Source: Streptomyces natalensis ATCC 27448 (GTDB lineage: Bacteria > Actinomycetota > Actinomycetes > Streptomycetales > Streptomycetaceae). From it: 64,000 nt of DNA. Numbering within the stretch: position 1 is the stretch's first letter; every line of letters begins with the position of its first letter. A program made the position numbers and the translations under genes. The notes beneath the pieces are model-generated. The model did not search any database. It was not told where the DNA came from and worked only from the letters and a program-made list of their open reading frames with translations. The DNA is taken from assembly GCF_000935125.1 (NCBI RefSeq), contig NZ_JRKI01000063.1:186001-250000 (forward strand), read 5' to 3'. This document shows positions 49,387 to 57,159 of the stretch, piece after piece.

Positions 49387-50889
49387 ATGAGTGACAACGT
49401 CGAGGGTATGCCCGCCAAATTCGCCATGCTCGGGCTGACATACGACGATGTCCTGCTGCTGCCCGGCGCATCGGAGGTGCTGCCGAACGCGGTCAACACC
49501 GCCTCCCGGGTCTCGCGGAACGTCACGGTCAACATCCCGCTGCTGTCGGCGGCCATGGACAAGGTCACCGAGGCGCGGATGGCCATCGCCATGGCGCGGC
49601 AGGGCGGCGCGGGCGTCCTGCACCGCAACCTGTCCATCGAGGACCAGGCCAACCAGGTCGACCTGGTCAAGCGCTCCGAGTCCGGCATGGTCACCGACCC
49701 GATCACGGTCCGCCCCGACGCCACGCTCGCCGAGGCCGACGCGCTGTGCGCCAAGTTCCGCATCAGCGGCGTCCCGGTGACGGACGCGGCCGGCAAGCTG
49801 CTGGGCATCGTCACCAACCGCGATATGGCCTTCGAGATGGACCGCGGCCGTCAGGTCCGCGAGGTCATGACGCCGATGCCGCTGGTCACCGGCAAGGTCG
49901 GGATCTCCGGCGACGCCGCCATCGAGCTGCTGCGCCGCCACAAGATCGAGAAGCTGCCGCTGGTCGACGGCAACGGCGTGCTCAAGGGCCTGATCACCGT
50001 CAAGGACTTCGTCAAGGCCGAGAAGTACCCCCACGCCGCCAAGGACGCCGAGGGCCGGCTGGTCGTCGGCGCCGCGGTGGGCGTCGGCGATGCGGCGTAC
50101 GACCGGGCGCAGGCGCTGGTCGAGGCCGGTGCGGACTTCCTCGTCATCGACAGCGCGCACGGCCACAGCCGCGGCATCCTCGACATGATCTCCAAGGTCA
50201 AGTCCAACATCACCGTCGATGTCGTCGGCGGCAACGTCGCCACCCGCGACGGCGCGCAGGCGCTGATCGACGCCGGTGTGGACGGCGTCAAGGTCGGCGT
50301 GGGCCCCGGCTCGATCTGCACCACCCGCGTGGTCGCCGGCATCGGCGTGCCGCAGGTGACGGCGATCTACGAGGCCGCGCAGGCGTGCGGCGACGCGGGC
50401 GTCCCGCTGATCGGCGACGGCGGCCTCCAGTTCTCCGGCGACATCGCCAAGGCCATCGCGGCCGGCGCGGACACCGTCATGCTGGGCTCGCTGCTGGCCG
50501 GCTGCGAGGAGTCGCCCGGCGAGATGGTCTTCATCAACGGCAAGCAGTTCAAGTCGTACCGCGGTATGGGCTCGCTGGGCGCGATGCAGTCCCGCGGCCA
50601 GGCGCGTTCCTTCTCCAAGGACCGCTACTTCCAGGACAACGTGCTGTCCGAGGACAAGCTCGTCCCCGAGGGCATCGAGGGCCAGGTGCCCTACCGCGGC
50701 CCGCTGGCCTCGGTCGCCCATCAGCTCGTCGGCGGCCTGCGCGCCTCCATGGGGTACGTCGGCTCGGCCGACATCCCGGAGCTGAAGGAGAAGGGCCGCT
50801 TCGTCCGCATCACCAGCGCGGGCCTCAAGGAGAGCCACCCGCACGACGTCCAGATGATCACCGAGGCGCCGAACTACGCCCGGGGCTGA
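49387..50889 (+). CDS. guaB: Inosine-5'-monophosphate dehydrogenase
   Basis: GuaB oxidises IMP to XMP, the committed step of GMP synthesis. The product is 500 residues. A TIM barrel is interrupted by two CBS domains (about 95-215). The catalytic Cys311 lies in GPGSICTTRVVAG, and the flap region contains RYFQDN and EGIEGQVPYRG. The ATG at 49387 has GGGGAAGG upstream. guaB3 follows after a terminator-like hairpin. Confidence 0.97.
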   Translation: MSDNVEGMPAKFAMLGLTYDDVLLLPGASEVLPNAVNTASRVSRNVTVNIPLLSAAMDKVTEARMAIAMARQGGAGVLHRNLSIEDQANQVDLVKRSESGMVTDPITVRPDATLAEADALCAKFRISGVPVTDAAGKLLGIVTNRDMAFEMDRGRQVREVMTPMPLVTGKVGISGDAAIELLRRHKIEKLPLVDGNGVLKGLITVKDFVKAEKYPHAAKDAEGRLVVGAAVGVGDAAYDRAQALVEAGADFLVIDSAHGHSRGILDMISKVKSNITVDVVGGNVATRDGAQALIDAGVDGVKVGVGPGSICTTRVVAGIGVPQVTAIYEAAQACGDAGVPLIGDGGLQFSGDIAKAIAAGADTVMLGSLLAGCEESPGEMVFINGKQFKSYRGMGSLGAMQSRGQARSFSKDRYFQDNVLSEDKLVPEGIEGQVPYRGPLASVAHQLVGGLRASMGYVGSADIPELKEKGRFVRITSAGLKESHPHDVQMITEAPNYARG

Positions 50890-50903
50890 CACCGGGATTT
50901 TCC

Positions 50904-50933
50904 AGGACCCGCGACCGGACGGTCGCGGGTCCT
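50904..50933 (+). terminator. Hairpin terminator between guaB and guaB3
   Basis: AGGACCCGCGACC (50904-50916) pairs perfectly over 13 bases with GGTCGCGGGTCCT (50921-50933) around a GGAC loop. No T run follows. Confidence 0.7.
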
Positions 50934-50982
50934 GCCGCGTCAGGGATACTGGGGGCGTATTCCGTAGGAAGGGCCAAACACA

Positions 50983-52107
50983 GTGACTGAGATCGAGATC
51001 GGACGCGGCAAGCGCGGCCGCCGGGCATACGGCTTCGACGACATCGCCGTCGTACCGTCTCGCCGCACCCGCGACCCGAAGGAGGTCTCGATCGCCTGGC
51101 AGATCGATGCCTACCGCTTCGAGCTGCCGTTCCTGGCGGCTCCCATGGACTCGGTGGTCTCCCCGCAGACCGCCATCCGCATCGGTGAACTGGGCGGCCT
51201 GGGCGTCCTCAACCTTGAGGGCCTGTGGACCCGCTATGAGGACCCCGAGCCGCTGCTCGCGGAGATCGCGGAGCTGGACGGCGCGGCGGCCACCAAGCGG
51301 CTCCAGGAGATCTACGCCGCGCCGATCAAGGAAGAGCTGATCGGGCAGCGGATCAAGGAGGTGCGCGACTCCGGCGTCGTCACCGCCGCCGCGCTCTCCC
51401 CGCAGCGCACCGCCCAGTTCTCCAAGGCGGTCGTGGACGCGGGCGTCGACATCTTCGTGATCCGGGGTACGACGGTCTCCGCGGAGCACGTCTCCTCCGC
51501 CGCCGAGCCGCTGAACCTCAAGCAGTTCATCTACGAGCTGGACGTCCCGGTCATCGTCGGCGGCTGTGCCACCTACACCGCGGCCCTGCACCTGATGCGT
51601 ACCGGCGCGGCCGGTGTGCTGGTCGGCTTCGGCGGCGGTGCCGCGCACACCACCCGTAACGTCCTGGGCATCCAGGTCCCGATGGCGACCGCCGTGGCCG
51701 ATGTCGCGGCCGCGCGCCGCGACTACATGGACGAGTCCGGCGGCCGCTACGTCCACGTCATCGCCGACGGCGGCGTGGGCTGGTCCGGCGACCTGCCCAA
51801 GGCCATCGCGTGCGGCGCCGACGCGGTGATGATGGGCTCCCCGCTGGCCCGTGCGACGGACGCGCCGGGCCGCGGCCACCACTGGGGCATGGAGGCCGTC
51901 CACGAGGACGTCCCGCGTGGCAAGCGCATGGACCTCGGCGCGGTCGGCACCACCGAGGAGATCCTCTGCGGTCCCTCGACCACGCCCGACGGCTCGATGA
52001 ACTTCTTCGGCGCCCTGCGCCGGGCGATGGCCACCACCGGCTACTCCGAACTGAAGGAGTTCCAGCGGGTGGAGGTCACGGTGGCGCCTTCGCAGCACAA
52101 GCGCTGA
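50983..52107 (+). CDS. guaB3: GuaB3-type IMP dehydrogenase-related protein
   Basis: The 374-residue TIM-barrel protein is homologous to IMP dehydrogenase but lacks the CBS domains. The substrate-site loop reads GFGGGAAHTTRN, aligned with GVGPGSICTTRV of GuaB, so the catalytic Cys is replaced by His222. The Asp in HVIADGGVGWSGD and the GADAVMMGS segment are kept. GuaB3 of actinobacteria has no settled activity; a regulatory or altered catalytic role is inferred. Start is GTG at 50983. It is the third gene of the conserved sigD-guaB-guaB3 order. Confidence 0.92.
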   Translation: MTEIEIGRGKRGRRAYGFDDIAVVPSRRTRDPKEVSIAWQIDAYRFELPFLAAPMDSVVSPQTAIRIGELGGLGVLNLEGLWTRYEDPEPLLAEIAELDGAAATKRLQEIYAAPIKEELIGQRIKEVRDSGVVTAAALSPQRTAQFSKAVVDAGVDIFVIRGTTVSAEHVSSAAEPLNLKQFIYELDVPVIVGGCATYTAALHLMRTGAAGVLVGFGGGAAHTTRNVLGIQVPMATAVADVAAARRDYMDESGGRYVHVIADGGVGWSGDLPKAIACGADAVMMGSPLARATDAPGRGHHWGMEAVHEDVPRGKRMDLGAVGTTEEILCGPSTTPDGSMNFFGALRRAMATTGYSELKEFQRVEVTVAPSQHKR

Positions 52108-52138
52108 GGGCGGCTCCCGTAGGGGGCCGTTCGACGGG

Positions 52139-52172
52139 GAGAGCCCGGACCGCTCAGGCGGTCCGGGCTCTC
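52139..52172. terminator. 15-bp hairpin between guaB3 and the dehydrogenase
   Basis: GAGAGCCCGGACCGC (52139-52153) pairs perfectly with GCGGTCCGGGCTCTC (52158-52172) around a TCAG loop, followed by GCCTTT. It lies between convergent genes and may act bidirectionally. Confidence 0.8.
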
Positions 52173-52206
52173 GCCTTTGCCCGGCGGTCGGCCGAGGGCA
52201 TCCGCG

Positions 52207-53454
52207 TCACAGCCGGTGCGCCGCCCCCGTAGGCGTGGCCCCCCGCGTGTCCAGCAGCAGTTGGGCCTTCACGGCCAGGCCCTGGAGGTCGTAGGTGCGG
52301 TGGGGCTGGAGGAGGACCGTCAGGTCGGCGGCGGCTGCGGCCTCGTAGAGGGAGTCGGCTCGGGGGACGGGGCGGTCGAGGAGCCGCCACTGGGGGACGT
52401 AGGGGTCGTGGTACGTGAGGTGGGCGCCCAGTTCTCGTAGGCGGGAGCCGATCTCGCGGGCCGGGGAGGCCGCCTGGTCGCCGATGTCGGGCTTGTAGGT
52501 GACGCCGAGGAGCAGGATGCGGGCGCCGCGGGCGGATTTGCCGTGTTCGTTCAGGAGGGTGGCGCAGCGTTGGATGACATAGCCCGGCATCCGGCCGTTG
52601 ACCTCCTGGGCGAGTTCGACCATGCGCAGCGGATGGCCCGGTGAACGCCCCTTGTGGGAAAGGTGGTGGGGGTCGATCGGGGTGGCGTGCCCGCCGACGC
52701 CCGGTCCGGGGCGGAAGGTCTGGAAGCCGAACGGTTTGGTCTCGGCGCAGCGGATGACGTCCCACAGGTCGACGCCGATGTCATGGCAGAAGACCGCCAT
52801 CTCGTTCATCAGGGCGATGTTGACGTGCCGGTAGTTGGTCTCCAGCAGTTTGGACGTCTCGGCCTCGCGGGGGCCGCGGGCCCGTACGACCTTGTCGGTG
52901 ATCCGGCCGTAGAAGGCCGCGGCGGCCTCGGTGCAGGCGGGGGTGAGGCCGCCGATGACCTTGGGGGTGTTGCGGTAGCGGTGGATGCGGTTGCCGGGGT
53001 CGTGGCGGCTGGGGGAGCAGGCGAGGTGGAAGTCGCGGCCGGCGGTCAGGCCGGAGCCCTCTTCGAGGAGGGGGCGCAGGAAATCCTCGGTGGTGCCCGG
53101 GTAGGCGGCCGATTCCAGGATGACGGTGGTGTGCGGGCGCAGCCGCGCGGCGAGGGTGCGGGCCGCGTCCGCGATGCCCGTCAGGTCCAGCGCGCGGTCC
53201 GCGCCGAGCGGGGTGGCCGCGCAGATCACGGCCGTACGGACCTTGCCGAGGGCGGCGGGGTCGGCGGTGGTGCAAAAGCCGGCCGCGAGGAGCCGGCGGA
53301 TCTCGGTGGCGGACAGGGGTCCGTCGGCGCCCGAGGGAGTGGCGGCGTGCGGATCGGGGTCGTAGCCGAGGGTGCTGATGCCGGCGGCGGTGGCGGCTTG
53401 GGCGAGGGGGAGGCCGAGGTGGCCGAGTCCGATGACGGCGAGGTCCGCGGGCAT
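52207..53454 (-). CDS. UDP-glucose/GDP-mannose dehydrogenase family protein, catalytic Cys replaced
   Basis: The 415-residue protein has the three-domain UDP-sugar 6-dehydrogenase layout: N-terminal NAD site (AVIGLGHLGLPLA), central ETSKLLETNYRHVNIALMNE, and C-terminal LLLGVTYKPDIGD. The active-site loop is GPGVGGHATPIDP, where active enzymes have GGHCxPxD; residue 257 is Ala (codon GCC), so the nucleophilic Cys is absent. It may be inactive, act on a different substrate or be a regulatory relative. It is convergent with guaB3 and divergent from glpD. Confidence 0.88.
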   Translation of the reverse strand: MPADLAVIGLGHLGLPLAQAATAAGISTLGYDPDPHAATPSGADGPLSATEIRRLLAAGFCTTADPAALGKVRTAVICAATPLGADRALDLTGIADAARTLAARLRPHTTVILESAAYPGTTEDFLRPLLEEGSGLTAGRDFHLACSPSRHDPGNRIHRYRNTPKVIGGLTPACTEAAAAFYGRITDKVVRARGPREAETSKLLETNYRHVNIALMNEMAVFCHDIGVDLWDVIRCAETKPFGFQTFRPGPGVGGHATPIDPHHLSHKGRSPGHPLRMVELAQEVNGRMPGYVIQRCATLLNEHGKSARGARILLLGVTYKPDIGDQAASPAREIGSRLRELGAHLTYHDPYVPQWRLLDRPVPRADSLYEAAAAADLTVLLQPHRTYDLQGLAVKAQLLLDTRGATPTGAAHRL

Positions 53455-53672
53455 GTCTGCTGCCGTCCTTCCCGAGCGACTGCGAATAACGCATAAGTAG
53501 ACTAAGCCGACATTTGACCCAGAATAGGGATTGGTGGATCAAGGGGGCGGGGTGTTGCCGTAACGGGCGGAGCGGGGATACCGGCAGGGAGCACCTGTCC
53601 ACGCATCGCCGCCACGGCGAACGGCGGGCAGGGCACCGATCACGCAGGCACCGATCACAGCGGGAGGCACTG

Positions 53673-55379
53673 GTGAAGACAGCGACACTGGGACCGGCGC
53701 AGCGTGCCGAGGCGCTCGCTCGAATGGCGGAGCGGGAGCTGGACATCCTGGTCGTCGGCGCGGGGGTCGTCGGCGCGGGGACGGCACTGGACGCGGCGAC
53801 CCGCGGCCTGGCCACCGGACTGGTCGAGGCGCGCGACTGGGCCTCGGGCACCTCCAGCCGCTCCAGCAAGCTCATCCACGGCGGCCTGCGCTATCTGGAG
53901 ATGCTGGACTTCGCCCTCGTACGGGAGGCGCTCAAGGAACGGGGGCTGCTGCTCCAGCGGCTGGCGCCCCATCTGGTCAAGCCCGTGCCGTTTCTCTACC
54001 CGTTGCAGCACCGCGGCTGGGAGCGCTGGTACGCGGGCTCCGGCGTCGCCCTCTATGACGCCATGTCGGTCTCCTCCGGCCACGGCCGCGGGCTGCCCGT
54101 CCACCGTCATCTGTCCCACAAACGGGCCCTGCGCGTGGCGCCCTGCCTCAAGAGCGATGCGCTGGTGGGCGCGCTCCAGTACTACGACGCCCAGATGGAC
54201 GACGCCCGCTATGTGGCGACGCTCGTGCGCACCGCCTCCGCGTACGGCGCGCACTGCGCCAACCGGGCGCGGGTGGTGGGCTTTCTGCGCGAGGGCGAAC
54301 GGGTGGTCGGCGCGCGGGTGGAGGACGTCGAGACGGGCCGCACCTACGCCGTCCGGGCGCGGCAGATCGTCAACGCCACCGGGGTGTGGACCGATGACAC
54401 CCAGGCGCTGATCGGTGAGCGCGGACAGTTCCACGTCCGCGCCTCGAAGGGAATTCACCTGGTCGTCCCCAAGGACCGGATCCACTCCACCACCGGACTG
54501 ATCCTCCGTACGGAAAAGAGCGTCCTGTTCGTCATCCCCTGGGGACGGCACTGGATCATCGGGACGACGGACACCGACTGGGACCTCGACAAGGCGCATC
54601 CCGCGGCCTCCAGCGCCGATATCGACTATCTGCTGGAACACGTCAACTCCGTGCTGGCCATACCGCTGACCAGGGACGATGTGGAAGGCGTCTACGCCGG
54701 GCTGCGGCCGCTGCTGGCCGGGGAGTCGGACGCCACCAGCAAGCTGTCGCGCGAGCACACCGTGGCGCACCCGGTGCCGGGGCTGGTCGTGGTGGCGGGC
54801 GGCAAGTACACGACGTACCGGGTGATGGCCAAGGACGCCGTCGACGAGGCGGTGCACGGCCTCGACCAGCGGGTGGCGGAGTGCGTCACGGAGGACGTCC
54901 CGCTGGCGGGCGCGGAGGGCTACCGGGCGCTGTGGAACGCCCGCGCCCGGATCGCGGCCCGCACCGGCCTCCATGTCGCCCGGATCGAGCACCTCTTGAA
55001 CCGCTACGGCGCGCTCGCCGAGGAGGTACTGGAACTGGTGGTGGCCGACCCCTCGCTGGGCGAACCGCTGGCCGCCGCGGACGACTACCTGCGCGCCGAG
55101 GCCGTCTACGCCTGCACCCATGAGGGCGCCCGGCATCTGGACGACGTCCTCACCCGCCGCACCCGCATCTCCATCGAGACCTTCGACCGCGGCACCCGCA
55201 GCGCCCGCGAGGTCGCCGAGCTGATGGCTCCCGCGCTGGGCTGGGACGGCGCCCAGATCGAGAAGGAGATCGCGCACTACGAGAAGCGGGTCGAGGCGGA
55301 GCGCGAATCGCAGCGGCAGCCGGACGATCTGACGGCGGATGCGGCGCGGCTGGGGGCGCCGGACATCGTGCCGTTGTGA
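53673..55379 (+). CDS. glpD: Aerobic glycerol-3-phosphate dehydrogenase
   Basis: GlpD is an FAD-dependent peripheral membrane enzyme that oxidises glycerol-3-phosphate to dihydroxyacetone phosphate and passes electrons to quinone. The product is 568 residues. The FAD site is VVGAGVVGAGTALDAA, SSRSSKLIHGGLRYLE is the family signature, and the C-terminal domain follows near 400. GTG at 53673 has GGGAGG 5 bases upstream. The upstream 218 bp with the divergent dehydrogenase is AT-rich and contains TTGACC and TAGACT words but no clear paired promoter. Confidence 0.95.
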   Translation: MKTATLGPAQRAEALARMAERELDILVVGAGVVGAGTALDAATRGLATGLVEARDWASGTSSRSSKLIHGGLRYLEMLDFALVREALKERGLLLQRLAPHLVKPVPFLYPLQHRGWERWYAGSGVALYDAMSVSSGHGRGLPVHRHLSHKRALRVAPCLKSDALVGALQYYDAQMDDARYVATLVRTASAYGAHCANRARVVGFLREGERVVGARVEDVETGRTYAVRARQIVNATGVWTDDTQALIGERGQFHVRASKGIHLVVPKDRIHSTTGLILRTEKSVLFVIPWGRHWIIGTTDTDWDLDKAHPAASSADIDYLLEHVNSVLAIPLTRDDVEGVYAGLRPLLAGESDATSKLSREHTVAHPVPGLVVVAGGKYTTYRVMAKDAVDEAVHGLDQRVAECVTEDVPLAGAEGYRALWNARARIAARTGLHVARIEHLLNRYGALAEEVLELVVADPSLGEPLAAADDYLRAEAVYACTHEGARHLDDVLTRRTRISIETFDRGTRSAREVAELMAPALGWDGAQIEKEIAHYEKRVEAERESQRQPDDLTADAARLGAPDIVPL

Positions 55380-55414
55380 GGGCGGGGCGCGGCGCGGTGC
55401 GACCCCGAAGCCCC

Positions 55415-56647
55415 CTAAGCGTCCGCCCGGCAGAACTCCGCCTCCAGCAGGGCCGTCCCGTGCGCCGGGCGGGCCAGGGAGTCGGTGTTGACGCGGTAGC
55501 TGACCAGATGGCGTCCGTCGGCGGTGCCCGCGGTTTCGGCGAAGGAGCCGTTGATGTCGCCGTTGTGGCCCCAGACGGTGACGCCGCAGGGGAGCCTGGT
55601 CGCGTACAGCCCGAGGCCGTAGGTGCCGCCGGTGCCCTGCTCGTCGCGCATCTCGGCCATCTGGCGCGGCGCCAGGAACTTGCCGCTGAGCAGGGCGGCG
55701 AAGAAGCGGTTCAGATCGTCGAGGGTGGTGACCATCTCGCCCGCCGCACCCGCCAGGCTCGGGTCGAGGAAGGTGCTGTCCACCTCCCGGCCGCCGATCC
55801 GCGAGTAGGCCCGGCCGTGCGGCCGCGGCAGCGCCGGGTCGTGGCCGGGGAAGGAGGTGCCGCTGAGCCCGGCGGGCAGGAGGATGCGCCGGCGGATTTC
55901 CGTGGCGTACGAGTGGCCGGTGACGCCCCGGATGATCAGCCCGAGCACCAGGTAGTTGGTGTTGGCGTACGAGTACCGGGCACCCGGTGCCGCCACCGGA
56001 CGGTGCCGTAGTGCGAGGCGCAGCAGCTGGACGGGGGTGTGGGTGTCGTAGCGGTGGACGCCGAAGCCCGTGCCGCGCATCTGCCGGGCGAACCGCGGGT
56101 CTTGGGTGTAGTTGAACAAACCACTCGTATGGTCGAGCAGCTGGCGGATGGTCACCTTCCGCAGATCGCTGTGCCCGCCCGGTGCGCGGTGCGGGGTCCC
56201 GGGCGGCAGGTGGGCGCTCGCGGGGTCGTCCAGGGACAGTTTCCGCTCGGCGACGAGTTGCAGGACCACCGTCGCGACCAGAGTCTTGGTGAGACTGCCG
56301 GCCCGGAAGTGGTCGAAGCGGTCCATCGGGCGGCCGCTGCGCAGATCGGCGACGCCGGAGGTGGAGAACCGCGAGGCCCAGAACCGGCCGTCGCGGGTGA
56401 TGAGGGAGGCGGCGCCCGGCGCCCCGTCGTGCACCAGGCCGCGCAGCGCAGGCACCGTCGTGGCGGGCGGCTGACGCACCGTCGCGGGCGGGGCGGAGCG
56501 GGCGTGCATCCGTCCGGCACACCCCGTCAGGAACGGCACCAGGACGGCCAGTGCGGCGATCCAGGCGAGCGCGGCGTACACGGGGGACGTGGTGGTCAGG
56601 GCGGTCGGTGCGGTCGGTGCGGCTCGGTGGGGCGAGCGCCTCGTCAT
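55415..56647 (-). CDS. Serine hydrolase / beta-lactamase-like lipoprotein
   Basis: The 410-residue protein has a lipobox LTGC with Cys43 after a hydrophobic segment, so it should be a surface lipoprotein. The class C / DD-peptidase-like domain shows Ser118-Leu-Thr-Lys121, YANTNY and a later HNGDING motif corresponding to the S-x-x-K, Y-x-N and K/H-x-G triad. It may be a D,D-carboxypeptidase or an esterase-like homologue rather than a resistance enzyme. The ATG at 56647 has GGGAG 7 bases upstream. It is convergent with glpD. Confidence 0.88.
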   Translation of the reverse strand: MTRRSPHRAAPTAPTALTTTSPVYAALAWIAALAVLVPFLTGCAGRMHARSAPPATVRQPPATTVPALRGLVHDGAPGAASLITRDGRFWASRFSTSGVADLRSGRPMDRFDHFRAGSLTKTLVATVVLQLVAERKLSLDDPASAHLPPGTPHRAPGGHSDLRKVTIRQLLDHTSGLFNYTQDPRFARQMRGTGFGVHRYDTHTPVQLLRLALRHRPVAAPGARYSYANTNYLVLGLIIRGVTGHSYATEIRRRILLPAGLSGTSFPGHDPALPRPHGRAYSRIGGREVDSTFLDPSLAGAAGEMVTTLDDLNRFFAALLSGKFLAPRQMAEMRDEQGTGGTYGLGLYATRLPCGVTVWGHNGDINGSFAETAGTADGRHLVSYRVNTDSLARPAHGTALLEAEFCRADA

Positions 56648-56720
56648 GCGGGACTCCCGTTCGTCGGAGCCATCATGGCGCGTGCGCGTCGCCCCCCGGA
56701 AAAGGAACGGAACCCGAACC

Positions 56721-56753
56721 GTGAGCGATCGGTGAGCGATATGTGAGTGCTCC
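56721..56753. repeat. Three 11-base direct repeats in the divergent promoter region
   Basis: GTGAGCGATCG (56721-56731), GTGAGCGATAT (56732-56742) and GTGAGTGCTCC (56743-56753) are adjacent, one helical turn apart. The wider region 56648-57159 (512 bp, between the lipoprotein and kinase genes) has CGGCCGGGGAA-like GC-rich repeats and no supported gene. Confidence 0.55.
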
Positions 56754-57159
56754 AAAGGCGCTGCGGAACGATCCGGATGCGCCATGGAATCGATCCGAAA
56801 ACGCCTCGCGAGCAGGGCGAACACCGGACCGGGTGCCGGTTCCGGCGCCGGTCCGGACGGCGCTCACGACGCGCGCCCGGGAAACGGCCGGGGAACGGCC
56901 TGGGGGAGGCCGCGGGCAACGGGCCGGGCAATGCGTCGGTCAAGGTGTCGGGGACCAGCCGGGGGAACCGGCCGCGAAACCGGCCGGGGAACACGGCCGG
57001 GCACCCACCCGGGCCTTCCCCATGGCCGCGGATGAGGGAGAATGAAGGCTCCGCCAGGGTGGGTTGTCCGAGTTGGGGCAGTTTGACGATCGACGGAGGC
57101 CGGCGTGGCGCCGGATCCGGGTCGCGGTGTCAACTCGGCCGGATTGCAGAGGGGTTTCC

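Noticed and set aside
49306..52098. 930-residue open frame antisense to guaB and guaB3
   Set aside because: A GC-bias artefact opposite two conserved genes; the product is Asp/Val/Arg-rich with no recognisable fold.
53480..53540. glpD promoter from TAGACT or TTGACC
   Set aside because: Each word lacks a partner at 16-18 bases, so no promoter was called.
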